Assembly (NCBI RefSeq): GCF_947488945.1
Contig: NZ_CANLBS010000002.1
Coordinates: forward strand, 372,001-436,000
Length of the DNA stretch: 64,000 nt
Source: an uncultured Streptomyces sp.
GTDB taxonomy: Bacteria; Actinomycetota; Actinomycetes; Streptomycetales; Streptomycetaceae
Direction: 5' to 3'
The first letter of the stretch is position 1, and every line of letters starts with the position of its first letter. Made by a program: the position numbers and the translations under genes. This document shows positions 47,172-57,114 of the stretch, piece by piece. A model generated the notes under the pieces. The model made no database searches, was not told the origin of the DNA, and was given only the letters and a program-made list of their open reading frames with translations.

Positions 47172-48220
47172 GCTCCCGTTCCGTCGGGGCCCTGGGGGCC
47201 CCGGCTGTCGTCCGCGGTGGATCCGGCGGTACCCGAGGAGCTGCCGCCCTTGCCCTGCGGCTGCCGCCAGTCCGCGCCCCAGTCGGCTCCCACCACCGGC
47301 TTCTCCCCGTCCTGCCCGTCGTGCGCGTGGTACTCCACCGAACCCGCCGTCATCTGCATGAACGCCTCCTCCAGCGAGGCCCGCTGGGGGCTCAGCTCGT
47401 GCAGCACCACCTGGTGGCGGGCGGCCAGTTCGCCGATCGCCTCGGTGGTGGCGCCGTCGATCTCCAGCGTGCCGTTGCCGGACTCGACGGGTGTGAAGCC
47501 CTCCTGGTGCAGCACGTCGCGCAACCGCTCCTGCTGCGGCGAGCGCAGCCGTACGTAACTGCGCGAGTTCTCGTGGATGAAGTCGGCCATGGAGGTGTCG
47601 GCCAGCAGCTTTCCCTGGCCGATCACGATGAGGTGATCGGCGGTCAGCGCCATTTCGCTCATCAGGTGGGAGGAGACGAAGATCGTCCGGCCTTCGGAGG
47701 CCAGCGATTTCATCAGATTGCGAATCCAGTGGATTCCCTCGGGGTCCAGGCCGTTCACCGGTTCGTCGAACATCAGGATCTGCGGATCGCCGAGCAGCGC
47801 GGAGGCGATGCCGAGCCGCTGTCCCATGCCGAGCGAGAACCCCTTGGACTTCTTCTTCGCCACCGCGCTGAGCCCGACGGTGTCCAGCACCTCGGCGACC
47901 CGGCGGGTGGGGATGCGGTTGCTCTGGGCGAGGCAGAGCAGGTTGTTGTACGCGCTGCGCCCGCCGTTCATCGACTTCGCGTCGAGCAACGCCCCGATGT
48001 ACTTGAGCGGTTCCGCGAGATCGCGGTACTGCTTGCCGTCGATGCGGACCGATCCGCTCGTCGGGTTGTCCAGACCGAGCATCATGCGCATGGTGGTGGA
48101 CTTCCCCGCGCCGTTCGGTCCGAGGAAGCCCGTCACGATGCCCGGCTTGATCCGGCAGGACAGATGGTCGACGGCGACCTTGCGGCCGAATCGCTTGGTC
48201 AGTCCCTCGAGCTCGATCAT
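47168..48220 (-). CDS. ABC transporter ATP-binding protein (first pair)
   Basis: The protein has 350 residues. Walker A GPNGAGKST, signature FSLGMGQRLGIA and Walker B LMFDEPVNGLDPEG are intact. The C-terminus carries a Gly/Ser/Asp-rich disordered tail. It is very similar to the ATPase of the second pair, which indicates a tandem duplication. It lies immediately downstream of filP on the same strand, 87 bp away. The transported substrate is not evident. Confidence 0.92.
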   Translation of the reverse strand: MIELEGLTKRFGRKVAVDHLSCRIKPGIVTGFLGPNGAGKSTTMRMMLGLDNPTSGSVRIDGKQYRDLAEPLKYIGALLDAKSMNGGRSAYNNLLCLAQSNRIPTRRVAEVLDTVGLSAVAKKKSKGFSLGMGQRLGIASALLGDPQILMFDEPVNGLDPEGIHWIRNLMKSLASEGRTIFVSSHLMSEMALTADHLIVIGQGKLLADTSMADFIHENSRSYVRLRSPQQERLRDVLHQEGFTPVESGNGTLEIDGATTEAIGELAARHQVVLHELSPQRASLEEAFMQMTAGSVEYHAHDGQDGEKPVVGADWGADWRQPQGKGGSSSGTAGSTADDSRGPQGPDGTGA

Positions 48221-48307
48221 GCGTTCACGCTAGAACGGCCGCGCGCCCGGCGCCACCACAACGGCGGAACCGGGCGCACATGGCGTACAGCGGTGGGACG
48301 GGAGGCG

Positions 48308-49243
48308 TCAGCGGGTCTGCTGGGCCGGAACCCCGCGGGTGGCGGGCTCGTCGTCGGGGGAACCGGCAGCGGCGACCGCGGCGCCGGTCAGCGTCGCCAG
48401 CATCTCGCGGACGTTGGTGAGCTGGGCGTTGATCGAGTCGCGGCGGTTGGTGAGCGCCGCCAGCTCGCGCTCCGACTCGCTGCGGATCCGGTCGGCCTTG
48501 GCGTTCGCGTCGGCCACGATGTCCTCGGACTGGCGCTGCGCGGTCTCGACCGTCTGGCGGGCCCGGCGCTCGGCGTCCGTACGGAGCTTCTCGGCCTCCA
48601 GGCGGAGCTGCTCCGCGCGGTGCTCGATCTCCGCGAGGCGCTTCTCGGCCTTGGCCTGACGGGACGCGAGGTCGCGCTCCGACTGGTCGCGGCGCTTGGC
48701 CAGGTTGGTCTCGAAGTCCGCGGCGGCCTGGGCGGCCTTCGCGCGGGTCTCCTCGAAGAGGGCGTCCGCCTCCTCACGCTTGGACTGGGCGTCCTTCTGC
48801 GCGTCCCCGCGCAGCGAGGCCGCCTCGCCCTGGGCCTTCTCGACGATGCGGACGCCGTCGTCCTCGGCCTTCGCCTTGCGCTCGGCGGCGAAGGACTCGG
48901 CGTCGTTGCGCACCTGCTGGGCGGCCGACTCGGCCAGCTCGCGGTGCTGCTCGGCGGCGCGACGGGCCTCCTCGCGCAGGTCCTTCGCCTCCTCCTCGGC
49001 GAGGCGGAGGATCTTCTCGACGCGCGCGCCGAGGCCGGCGTACGACGGCTCCGCGTCGTTGACCTGGGCCTGGGCGTTCTGCGTCTCGAGGTGGAGTTCC
49101 TCGATGCGCTTTTCCAGAGAGGTGATGCGTGCCAGAGCACTGTCGCGGTCGGCGACGAGCTTGGTAATGCGGTCGTCCACCTGACCGCGGTCGTAACCAC
49201 GTCGCACGAGCTCGAAGCCGAAGGGGGAAGAGGGGTCGCTCAT
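48308..49243 (-). CDS. filP: filament-forming coiled-coil protein FilP
   Basis: The protein has 311 residues, the length of S. coelicolor FilP. A short non-coiled head (MSDPSSPFGFELVRRGYDRGQV) is followed by an almost continuous coiled coil (about 25-290, rich in Ala, Glu, Arg, Lys), with a short Pro/Ala tail. The head resembles the DivIVA-like start shared with Scy. FilP forms cytoskeletal filaments near hyphal tips, giving rigidity, and interacts with DivIVA. The start follows GACAGGAAACC. Identity is supported by the upstream neighbour scy. Confidence 0.92.
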   Translation of the reverse strand: MSDPSSPFGFELVRRGYDRGQVDDRITKLVADRDSALARITSLEKRIEELHLETQNAQAQVNDAEPSYAGLGARVEKILRLAEEEAKDLREEARRAAEQHRELAESAAQQVRNDAESFAAERKAKAEDDGVRIVEKAQGEAASLRGDAQKDAQSKREEADALFEETRAKAAQAAADFETNLAKRRDQSERDLASRQAKAEKRLAEIEHRAEQLRLEAEKLRTDAERRARQTVETAQRQSEDIVADANAKADRIRSESERELAALTNRRDSINAQLTNVREMLATLTGAAVAAAGSPDDEPATRGVPAQQTR

Positions 49244-49378
49244 GGGTTTCCTGTCGAATGAGACCGGTGAGGTGATAGAGGGAATCCTAGGGGCCAAAGC
49301 GGCGTGTCAGCGTGCAGATACTGGTTTGATCTGGAGAATGACACCTCTTTAGGGTGGCTGGCCCACAAGGTGCTTACC

Positions 49379-49412
49379 ACCCCGCGGGGTTGATGTCCGT
49401 GCCCATGCACGG
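49379..49412 (-). terminator. dyads between scy and filP
   Basis: Two hairpins lie just after the scy stop on the minus strand: CCGTGC-loop-GCACGG (49397-49412) and the self-complementary ACCCCGCGGGGT (49379-49390). They probably end or weaken the scy transcript before filP. The filP promoter must lie in the next 130 bp; TAGGAT on the minus strand is a weak -10 candidate. Confidence 0.45.
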
Positions 49413-49426
49413 GACTCGGCGTCCCG

Positions 49427-52400
49427 CTAGCCCTCCGACTGCTTGCCACCCGAACGGGTGCCCGCGGTCGCAGCTGCCTTGACGCCCCCGGCGGAACCGC
49501 CGCTGCCGGACTTCCCGCCCCCCGTCGGCGCCTCGAATGATTCCAACGCCTCCAGCACGTCCTGGACACGGGAGATCTCCGTATTGATGTCCTCGCGCCT
49601 GCGCACCAGGACGTCCAGTTCGTGCCTGCCCTCGTCCACGATCCGCTTCGCCTCCGCCTCCGCGTCGGCCCGCAGCTTCTCCGCCTCGCGGACCAGGCCG
49701 GCCTTCTTGGTCTCGGCCTCCTTCAACAGCGACTCGGCCCGCTTCACCGCGGCGATCCGGACCTTGCTCGCCTCCGAATTGGCCTCCGCCAGCAACTCCT
49801 TGGCCTTCGCCGCGGCCTCGTCGCGCTGCTCGGTCGCCGCCTTCATCAGGTGGTCGACGCGCTCGCCCGCGGTCCGCATCTGCTCGGACGTCTCGCGGCG
49901 GGCGCGGTCGTGGAGTTCCTCGATCTCGGCCTCGATCCGCGTCCGCAGCTCCTCGGCCCGCTCCCGGGTCGCCGTGGCGTCCCGGCGCGCGCCGACCAGC
50001 AGCTCGTCCGCGTCCGTCCGGGCCCGCTCCACCAGGGTGTTGCCCTCGACCGTGGCCTCGGAGGTGATCCGCACCGACTCCTGGCGGGCCGCGCCGACCA
50101 TGGCGTCCGCCTGGGCCTCGGCCTCGGTGGCGGTGCGCAGCGCCTCCTCGCGGGCCTTGTTGATGAGCTGGTCCGCCTGTTCGGCGGCGTCCGCCCGGCG
50201 CTTGGCCGCGTCGGTGCGCGCCTCGTCGAGCGTGCGGTCCGCCTCCTCGCGGGCCTCGCTCCGCATCCGCTCGGACGCCGACTCCGCCTCCGCGCGCACC
50301 TCTTCGGCCTCCGCACGGGTACGGGCCGCGTGCTCCTGGGCCGACCGCACGGTCTCCGCCGCCTCCGCGCGCAGCCGCGCCGCCTCCGACGAGGCCTCGG
50401 ACAGGAGCTGTTCGGACTTCTCCTTGGCGTCCTTGCGCCGGCGCTCCGCCTCGACGGTGGCCTCACCGACCAGCTGGTTGGAGGCGTCGGTGGCCTCGGT
50501 GCGCACCCGGGTGCTCTCGGTCGTCGCCTCGGCCATGAGCCGGTCCGCCTGCTCGGCGGCCTCCGAACGCATCCGGTTGGCGTCCTCGCGGGCCTCCGCA
50601 CGCGCCTTGGCGGCGTCCTGCTCGGCCGACGTCAGGGCGTCGGCCGCCTCGGTGCGGACCCGCCGGCCGTACTCGGCGGCCTCGCCGCGCAGCCGGTCCG
50701 ACTCGGCGATCGCCTCGGTGACGGTCCGCTCGGCCAGCGCCTTCGCGGCCTCGGACTCCTCCGCGGCGACCTGCCGGATACGGCCGGCGTCCTCCGCGGC
50801 GCGCTCGCGCTCGGCGTGGGCGTCGGCACGGAGGCAGTCGGCCTCCGCCTGCGCCTCGGTCCTGACCCGGTCGGCCGACTCCTCGGCGGCCGTCCGCCGC
50901 TCGGCGATCTCCTGCTCGGCCTGCTCGTGCAGTCCGGCGACCGCGTCCCGCACCTGCTGGGCGGTCTGCTCGGCCGCGGCCGTCAGCTCGGCGGCGCGGG
51001 TCTCGGCCTCCTCGACCAGCCGGTGCGCCTCGGTCTGCGCCTCCTCGACCCGCTTGCGGGCGGAGGCGAGCAGCTCCTCGCTCTGCTCACGGGCCCGCTC
51101 CCGCTCCTGCTCCGCCTCGGTACGGGCGGAGTCCAGGGTCTCCTCGGCCGCCCGGCGGCGCCGGTGGGCCTCCTCCTGGGCCGCGGACAGTGCCTCCGCC
51201 GCTTCCGCGGCGACCCGCTCGGCCGCGGCCGCCGCCTCGGCCCGCACCCGGTCGGCCGTCTCCTGCGCCTCCGACTTCAGGCGCTCCGCCTCGGCGGCCG
51301 CCTCGGAGCGCAGCCGCACGGCGAGGGTCTCGCCCTCGGAGCGGGACTGGGCGGCGTCGGCCGCCGCCTCGTCGCGGAGCCGCTCGGCCTCCGCCTCGGC
51401 CTGCTCCCGGTGGACGCGCAGCCGCTCGGCGGACTCCGCGCGCAGCCGCTCCGCCTCCTCGCCGGCCTCGCGCCGCAGCCGCTCCGCCTCGGCGCGGGCC
51501 CCGGCCAGCGCCTCCTCGGCGGCGGCGACCCGCTCCTCGGCCTCGGCACGCAGCCGGGCGAGCTCCCCGGCCGCCTCCTCCTCGCGGGCGGCGACCGCGC
51601 GCTCGGCCTCCGTACGCAGCTCGCCCGCGGCCGCCTCGGCGGCCGTGACGGCGGCCCGTGCCTGTTCCTCGGCGTCGGTCCGCAGCTTCTCGGCCTCCGC
51701 GCGGGCGCGCTCCCACTGCTCCTCGGCCTGCTTGCGCAGACCGGTGGCGCGCTCGGCCGCCTCGGTGCGGACCCGCTCGCTCTCGGCGGCGGCGGAGGTA
51801 CGCAGTTCCTCGGCGTCCGCCTTCGCCTTGGTCAGCAGCTCCTCGGCGGTGCGGGCTTTCTCCTCGATCTGCTGGACGGCCTCGCGGCGCGCCTCGCCGC
51901 GGATGCGCTCACCCTCGGCGACCGCCTCGGAGCGCAACTGCTCGGCCTCGCCGCGCAGCCGGCGGGCCTCTTCCTGGAGCTCGACCGTCTTGGCCCGGTA
52001 CTCCTTGGTGTCGTCCTTGGCCGCGCCCTTGAGCTGGTCGGCCTGCTCGGCGGCCTCGCCGCGCAGCCGGTCGGCCTCGGCCTCCGCCTCGCGGCGGATG
52101 CGCTCGGCCTCCTCGCCCGCCGACCTGGTGGTGGACCGGGCGTCCTCCGACGCCTTGGTCAGCACCTCCTCGGCGCTGCGGGCGGCCTTGGCGAGCTGGG
52201 CCGCGGCGTCCTCGGCCGCGTCCGTGCGGGCCTTCTCGGCCGCCTCGGCGACCAGCCGCTCGGCCTCGGCGCGGGCGTCCGCGAGGGCCTGCTCGGCCTC
52301 CGCCTTCAGCGTCTCGGCGCTGGTGGTGGCCTCGCCGACCAGGCGGGCGATCTCGGACTTGGCGGTCCGGGTGCGCTGCTCGTTCTGCGACTCGACCCCG

Positions 52401-53290
52401 GCGAGCTGCTTGGCGGCGGCGTCCTTGGCCTCCTGGACCAGCTTCTCCGCCTCCAGCCGCGCCTCGCGCAGCCGGGTGGCGGCCTCCGTCATCTGCTCTT
52501 CGGCGGCCCGCTGGAGCTCGGCGGTCCGGCGGCGGCTCTGCTCGGACTCGGCGGTGGTCGTGGTGCGGAGCTGCTCCGCGTGGGTGGACGCCTCCTGGGC
52601 CTGGGTGGAGGCGGCGTTCAGCAGACGCTCGGCGTCCCTGCGGGCGCGCAGCAGGATGGCCTCGGCCTCGGCGCGGGCGGTCTCCGCCTCGGAGCCGAGC
52701 CGCTGCCGGGTCTCCTCGGCGACCCGGACGGCCTCGCTCCGCGCGGCGGCGAGCGCCTGCTCGGCCTCGGCGCGGGTCTCCTCCATGAGGCGGCGGGCCT
52801 GCGACTCCGTGCGCGCGCGCAACTGCTCGGCCCACGCGACGTTCTCGTTGACGTGGGACTCGACGGTCTGCCGGCGCTCGGCGAGCTCCTGGTCGAGCCG
52901 CTGCCTGCGCTGCACCGCCTCGGCGTGCAGTTCCGCCTGGAGCCGGGCCTGGTGCTCGGCGTGCTCCTGGAGGATGCGCTGCGTCTGGGCGCGGGCCTCG
53001 CGCAACTCGCGTTCCGCGTCGGTCCGGAGCTGGTCCGCCTGCATCTGGGCGGTGCGGAGCATCTGTTCGGCCTGGTAGCCGAGATCGGCGCCGTCGTACG
53101 CGGGACGGGTCGCCAGAGTGCGGCGCGCCTCGTGCAGCTTGGCGCGCAGGACCTCGACCTGGTACCCGAGGTCCTCGGCGTGCTGGACGGCCTTCTCCCG
53201 GTCGGTCTTCAGCCGGTCCATCTCGGCCTCGAACCGCGAGAGATGGTCGACTTCAGCCCGGTGGCTCTCCTGGCGTTCGTAGCCCCGCAC
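49427..53290 (-). CDS. scy: polarisome coiled-coil scaffold Scy
   Basis: The protein has 1287 residues, close to S. coelicolor Scy. The head MRGYERQESHRAEVDHLSRF is followed by one extremely long coiled coil made of irregular repeats rich in Ala, Glu, Arg and Gln (motifs such as AEAERLR, EEAERIR recur dozens of times). A short Gly/Ser/Thr tail ends it. Scy organises the tip-growth complex with DivIVA and FilP and helps set branch sites. The GTG start follows GGAAGGA. The antisense strand is also open for over 1200 codons, a composition artefact. Confidence 0.94.
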   Translation of the reverse strand: MRGYERQESHRAEVDHLSRFEAEMDRLKTDREKAVQHAEDLGYQVEVLRAKLHEARRTLATRPAYDGADLGYQAEQMLRTAQMQADQLRTDAERELREARAQTQRILQEHAEHQARLQAELHAEAVQRRQRLDQELAERRQTVESHVNENVAWAEQLRARTESQARRLMEETRAEAEQALAAARSEAVRVAEETRQRLGSEAETARAEAEAILLRARRDAERLLNAASTQAQEASTHAEQLRTTTTAESEQSRRRTAELQRAAEEQMTEAATRLREARLEAEKLVQEAKDAAAKQLAGVESQNEQRTRTAKSEIARLVGEATTSAETLKAEAEQALADARAEAERLVAEAAEKARTDAAEDAAAQLAKAARSAEEVLTKASEDARSTTRSAGEEAERIRREAEAEADRLRGEAAEQADQLKGAAKDDTKEYRAKTVELQEEARRLRGEAEQLRSEAVAEGERIRGEARREAVQQIEEKARTAEELLTKAKADAEELRTSAAAESERVRTEAAERATGLRKQAEEQWERARAEAEKLRTDAEEQARAAVTAAEAAAGELRTEAERAVAAREEEAAGELARLRAEAEERVAAAEEALAGARAEAERLRREAGEEAERLRAESAERLRVHREQAEAEAERLRDEAAADAAQSRSEGETLAVRLRSEAAAEAERLKSEAQETADRVRAEAAAAAERVAAEAAEALSAAQEEAHRRRRAAEETLDSARTEAEQERERAREQSEELLASARKRVEEAQTEAHRLVEEAETRAAELTAAAEQTAQQVRDAVAGLHEQAEQEIAERRTAAEESADRVRTEAQAEADCLRADAHAERERAAEDAGRIRQVAAEESEAAKALAERTVTEAIAESDRLRGEAAEYGRRVRTEAADALTSAEQDAAKARAEAREDANRMRSEAAEQADRLMAEATTESTRVRTEATDASNQLVGEATVEAERRRKDAKEKSEQLLSEASSEAARLRAEAAETVRSAQEHAARTRAEAEEVRAEAESASERMRSEAREEADRTLDEARTDAAKRRADAAEQADQLINKAREEALRTATEAEAQADAMVGAARQESVRITSEATVEGNTLVERARTDADELLVGARRDATATRERAEELRTRIEAEIEELHDRARRETSEQMRTAGERVDHLMKAATEQRDEAAAKAKELLAEANSEASKVRIAAVKRAESLLKEAETKKAGLVREAEKLRADAEAEAKRIVDEGRHELDVLVRRREDINTEISRVQDVLEALESFEAPTGGGKSGSGGSAGGVKAAATAGTRSGGKQSEG

Positions 53291-53488
53291 TGCGCGGTCC
53301 CATCCTTCCCCGAGCTCTCAACTGCGTTCGAGCAGGGGAGACCCCAACCCTGGTCGAAAATCGAACGAGCACCGCTCGCCGACGAACGGCCCCCCGGGGA
53401 ATGGTGACAGATGCATCGGGGACGCGGTGCGGCCCCGACCCGGCCCGGGCCCGGAAACGCCCACTCTACCGGGCCGGGTATCCGGAGG

Positions 53489-53917
53489 TCAGTGCTCCGT
53501 CCGGGACGTGACCAGTTCGGTCAGTACGCCGTGGCAGTCCTTGGGGTGCAGGAAGGTGATCCGGGACCCCATCGAGCCGGTCCGGGGCTCGTCGTAGAGC
53601 ACCCGGACGCCCTTTTCGCGGATGTTCGCGGCGTCTTGGTCCACGTCCGCGGTCCCGAAGGCGATGTGGTGGACGCCCTCCCCGTTCTTTTCCAGCCACT
53701 TGCCGACGGCCGAGTCCGGTCGGGTCGGCTCCAGGAGTTGGAGGTACGAAGCACCCCCGTCCGAGGTCTCGTTGATCTTCAGCATGGCCTCGCGCACGCC
53801 CTGCTCCTCGTTGACCTCGGAGTGGTACACCTCGAACCCGTAGGTCGCGCGGTAGAACTCCACGGTCTTGTCGAGATCGAAACAGGCGATTCCGATGTGG
53901 TCGATTCGCGTCAGCAT
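53489..53917 (-). CDS. mce: methylmalonyl-CoA epimerase
   Basis: The protein has 142 residues in a vicinal-oxygen-chelate fold of two repeats. Metal ligands expected for the family are visible: H7 in RIDHIGIA, the Gln of YLQLLEP, the His of GVHHIAFG and the Glu of VLTELV. It converts (S)- to (R)-methylmalonyl-CoA between propionyl-CoA carboxylase and the B12-dependent mutase. It is divergent from the thiolase gene across 134 bp, with meaB nearby. Confidence 0.93.
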   Translation of the reverse strand: MLTRIDHIGIACFDLDKTVEFYRATYGFEVYHSEVNEEQGVREAMLKINETSDGGASYLQLLEPTRPDSAVGKWLEKNGEGVHHIAFGTADVDQDAANIREKGVRVLYDEPRTGSMGSRITFLHPKDCHGVLTELVTSRTEH

Positions 53918-54051
53918 GGAACCAGTGCAACGGTCCGCGGATGGTTACGCAACGTGCGCGCCGTCACACCCGCTGCCGGATGACGGGCGCGAGGGTGCTC
54001 AGTACATTCGAGTAAACCCTCGTTCACACCACATGTTTAGGGGCCGTGCCC

Positions 54052-55254
54052 ATGTCAGCAACGACCGGTAACACCTCAGTGATCGTCGCGGGCGCCCGGA
54101 CGCCCATGGGGCGGCTCCTCGGCTCCCTGAAGAGCTTCTCCGGCGCCGATCTCGGCGGCTTCGCCATCAAGGCGGCGCTGGACCGGGCCGGCATCGGCGG
54201 CGACCAGGTCGAGTACGTGATCATGGGCCAGGTCCTCCAGGCGGGCGCCGGCCAGATCCCCGCGCGCCAGGCCGCCGTCAAGGCGGGCATTCCGATGAAC
54301 GTCCCCGCGCTCACCGTGAACAAGGTGTGCCTCTCCGGGCTCGACGCCATCGCCCTCGCCGACCAGCTCATCCGCGCGGGCGAGTTCGACGTGGTCGTCG
54401 CCGGCGGCCAGGAGTCGATGACCAACGCCCCGCACCTGCTGCCCAAGTCCCGCGAGGGCTACAAGTACGGCGCGGTCGAGGTGCTCGACGCGATGGCGTA
54501 CGACGGGCTGACCGACGCCTTCGAGAACATCGCCATGGGCGAGTCCACCGAGAAGCACAACACCCGGCTGGGCCTGAACCGCGCCGAGCAGGACGCCGTC
54601 GCAGCCCTCTCGCACCAGCGGGCCGCCGCCGCGCAGAAGAACGGGATCTTCGAGGCGGAGATCACCCCGGTCGAGATCCCGCAGCGCAAGGGCGACCCGG
54701 TCCTCTTCTCGCAGGACGAGGGCATCCGCCCCGAGACGACCGCCGAGTCCCTCGGCAAGCTCCGCCCGGCCTTCACCAAGGACGGCACCATCACCGCCGG
54801 CACCTCCTCGCAGATCTCCGACGGCGCCGCCGCCGTGGTCGTGATGAGCAAGGCCAAGGCGGAGGCGCTGGGCCTCGACTGGATCGCCGAGATCGGCGCG
54901 CACGGCAATGTCGCCGGCCCGGACAACTCGCTCCAGTCGCAGCCGTCCAACGCCATCCGGCACGCCCTGAAGAAGGACGGCCTGACCGTCGACGACCTCG
55001 ACCTGATCGAGATCAACGAGGCGTTCGCGGCCGTCGCCGTCCAGTCCATGAAGGATCTCGGCGTCTCCTCGGACAAGGTCAACGTCAACGGCGGGGCCAT
55101 CGCGCTGGGCCACCCGATCGGGATGTCCGGCGCCCGCGTGGTGCTGCACCTGGCGCTGGAGCTGAAGCGGCGCGGCGGCGGCACCGGCGCGGCGGCGCTG
55201 TGCGGCGGCGGCGGTCAGGGCGACGCGCTGATCATCCGCGTTCCGGGCAAGTAG
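54052..55254 (+). CDS. acetyl-CoA C-acetyltransferase (thiolase)
   Basis: The protein has 400 residues. The catalytic residues C93 ([10 protein letters not shown]), H354 ([10 protein letters not shown]) and C384 (CGGGGQGD) are all present. It condenses or cleaves acetoacetyl-CoA and could pair with the 3-hydroxybutyryl-CoA dehydrogenase at 36.7 kb. ATG 54052 is preferred over GTG 54046 because AGGGG sits at better spacing. meaB follows after 101 bp. Confidence 0.94.
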   Translation: MSATTGNTSVIVAGARTPMGRLLGSLKSFSGADLGGFAIKAALDRAGIGGDQVEYVIMGQVLQAGAGQIPARQAAVKAGIPMNVPALTVNKVCLSGLDAIALADQLIRAGEFDVVVAGGQESMTNAPHLLPKSREGYKYGAVEVLDAMAYDGLTDAFENIAMGESTEKHNTRLGLNRAEQDAVAALSHQRAAAAQKNGIFEAEITPVEIPQRKGDPVLFSQDEGIRPETTAESLGKLRPAFTKDGTITAGTSSQISDGAAAVVVMSKAKAEALGLDWIAEIGAHGNVAGPDNSLQSQPSNAIRHALKKDGLTVDDLDLIEINEAFAAVAVQSMKDLGVSSDKVNVNGGAIALGHPIGMSGARVVLHLALELKRRGGGTGAAALCGGGGQGDALIIRVPGK

Positions 55255-55355
55255 TCCCCGGCGGCGGGCCGGGTGCCCCGGGGAAGGGGTTCCGGCCCGC
55301 CCGCCCCGGGGAACCACGTACGGACGAGCAGGCCGGCAGAGCGAACGGAGCGGTG

Positions 55356-56315
55356 ATGGTGGACGTCCCCACCCTGGTGGAGCAGGCACGGCAGGGCGCG
55401 CCGCGTGCGGTGGCCCGGCTGATCTCCCTGGTGGAGGGGGCGTCCCCGCTGCTGCGCGAGGTGATGGCGGCGCTGGCCCCGCTCGCGGGCAACGCGTACG
55501 TCGTCGGGCTGACCGGCTCGCCCGGCGTGGGGAAGTCCACCTCCACCTCGGCGCTGGTCTCCGCCTACCGCCGGGCCGGCAAGCGCGTCGGGGTGCTGGC
55601 GGTGGACCCGTCCTCGCCGTTCTCCGGGGGCGCGCTCCTCGGCGACCGGGTCCGGATGTCGGACCACGCCTCCGACCCGGGCGTCTACATCCGCTCCATG
55701 GCCACCCGCGGCCACCTCGGAGGTCTCGCCCGCTCCGCGCCGCAGGCGGTGCGGGTGCTGGACGCGGCCGGCTGCGACGTGATCCTGGTGGAGACGGTGG
55801 GCGTCGGCCAGTCGGAGGTCGAGATCGCCTCCCAGGCCGACACCTCGGTCGTCCTGCTGGCTCCCGGCATGGGCGACGGCATCCAGGCGGCGAAGGCCGG
55901 AATCCTGGAGATCGGCGACGTCTACGTGGTCAACAAGGCGGACCGGGACGGCGCGGACGCCACCGCCCGGGAGCTGAACCACATGCTGTCGCTGGGGGAG
56001 TCGCGCGGTCCCGGCGACTGGCGGCCGCCGATCGTGAAGACGGTCGCCGCCCGCGGCGAGGGCATCGACGAGGTCGTCGAGGCGCTGGAGAAGCACCGCG
56101 CCTGGATGGAGGAGCACGGCGTGCTGGGCACCCGGCGGGCCGCGCGCGCGGCCCGCGAGGTGGAGACGATCGCCGTCACCACGCTGCGCGCACGCATCGC
56201 GGACCTGCACGGCGACCGCCGCCTCGACACCCTGGCCGAACGCATCGTCGCGGGCTCCCTCGACCCGTACGCGGCGGCCGACGAACTGGTTGCGGGCCTC
56301 ACCGGCGAAGGCTGA
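55356..56315 (+). CDS. meaB: methylmalonyl-CoA mutase-associated GTPase MeaB
   Basis: The protein has 319 residues, a G3E-family GTPase. The P-loop is GSPGVGKST (54-62), VLAVDPSSPFSGGALLGDRVRM is the switch region, ETVGVGQSE the base-metal loop and VVNKAD the guanine-specificity motif. It chaperones adenosylcobalamin loading and protects the mutase. Older annotations call it ArgK. It fits with the epimerase and the cobalamin adenosyltransferase in this window; the mutase itself is outside. ATG 55356 with CGGAG upstream; GTG 55353 is adjacent. Confidence 0.95.
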   Translation: MVDVPTLVEQARQGAPRAVARLISLVEGASPLLREVMAALAPLAGNAYVVGLTGSPGVGKSTSTSALVSAYRRAGKRVGVLAVDPSSPFSGGALLGDRVRMSDHASDPGVYIRSMATRGHLGGLARSAPQAVRVLDAAGCDVILVETVGVGQSEVEIASQADTSVVLLAPGMGDGIQAAKAGILEIGDVYVVNKADRDGADATARELNHMLSLGESRGPGDWRPPIVKTVAARGEGIDEVVEALEKHRAWMEEHGVLGTRRAARAAREVETIAVTTLRARIADLHGDRRLDTLAERIVAGSLDPYAAADELVAGLTGEG

Positions 56316-56377
56316 CGCACCCCCGACGCACCCCCGGCTGCCGGGTGGGGGAGCGCCGGGGCCGGCCCGTCCTCCCG

Positions 56378-57058
56378 TCAGTCGCGGTCGTCGCGCTCCC
56401 CGCCGCGGTCGTCGTCGGAGTCGTGGGAGTCGTCGTCCGCCGTGACCGACGCCGCCGCCGTCCCCGCGTCGACCCGCACGTCCCGGTCCGCGCCCTTCGC
56501 GCCCGTGACCTCCACGTCCCAGTGCGCCCCGCCGTCGTCCTCCAGGTCCACCGACGTCACCCGGCCCGGAGCCGCCTTCAGCGCCGCATCCGCCGCCTCC
56601 GTCACGGAGACGGCGGCCGACCGGGGCGCGCGGCGGTGGCGGTCGTCGTTGTCGTCGTCGGCGCGGTGCGACAGGACCGAGCCGTCGCGCCCGTCCACCG
56701 TCACGTCGTGCCAGGCCTTGTCGGCGCCGTACACGTCGAGCTCCCAGACCGGACGGTCGCGGTCGTCGTCCCCGTCGTCGTCCGGGCCCTCCCACTCCGC
56801 CCCGGTGACGGTGCCCGGCACGGCCTTCAGCGCGGCGGCCACCGCCCGGTCCACCGTGATCCGGCCGGAGGCGGGGGCATCGGAGGCGGTGCGGTCGCCG
56901 GCGGTGTCCCTGCCGGCGGCGCCGGTGCCCGCGGCGGACGAGGACCGGGTGCGGTCCCGGTCGTCCGCGCCGTCGTCGGCCCATGCGACGGTGGCGGCGG
57001 TGGCGCCCCCGACGAGCACGGCGGCGGTGGCTGCGGCGATGGCGATCTGGCGCTTCAT
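56378..57058 (-). CDS. secreted or anchored PepSY-domain protein
   Basis: The protein has 226 residues. An N-terminal signal-like helix (MKRQIAIAAATAAVLVGGATAATVAWA) is followed by an Asp/Arg/Ser-rich spacer, then two PepSY units: ITVDRAVAAALKAVPGTV...WELDVYG and VSVTEAADAALKAAPGRV...WDVEVTG. The tail is almost pure Asp/His/Ser/Arg. PepSY proteins often act outside the membrane as inhibitors or sensors next to two-component systems. It is divergent from such a system here, sharing an operator-like region. GGGGAGG precedes the ATG. Confidence 0.88.
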   Translation of the reverse strand: MKRQIAIAAATAAVLVGGATAATVAWADDGADDRDRTRSSSAAGTGAAGRDTAGDRTASDAPASGRITVDRAVAAALKAVPGTVTGAEWEGPDDDGDDDRDRPVWELDVYGADKAWHDVTVDGRDGSVLSHRADDDNDDRHRRAPRSAAVSVTEAADAALKAAPGRVTSVDLEDDGGAHWDVEVTGAKGADRDVRVDAGTAAASVTADDDSHDSDDDRGGERDDRD

Positions 57059-57114
57059 GAGGTTCCTCCCCGAGTACGGTGCGGTGCGACGGGAACCACC
57101 CTGCCGGGACGTTG

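Noticed and set aside
49443..53078. Open frame of about 1211 codons on the plus strand opposite scy, with a second plus-strand frame of similar length
   Set aside because: The repeats encoding Ala/Glu/Arg coiled coil leave the complementary frames free of stops. The antisense proteins are Ser/Ala/Arg low-complexity with no domains.
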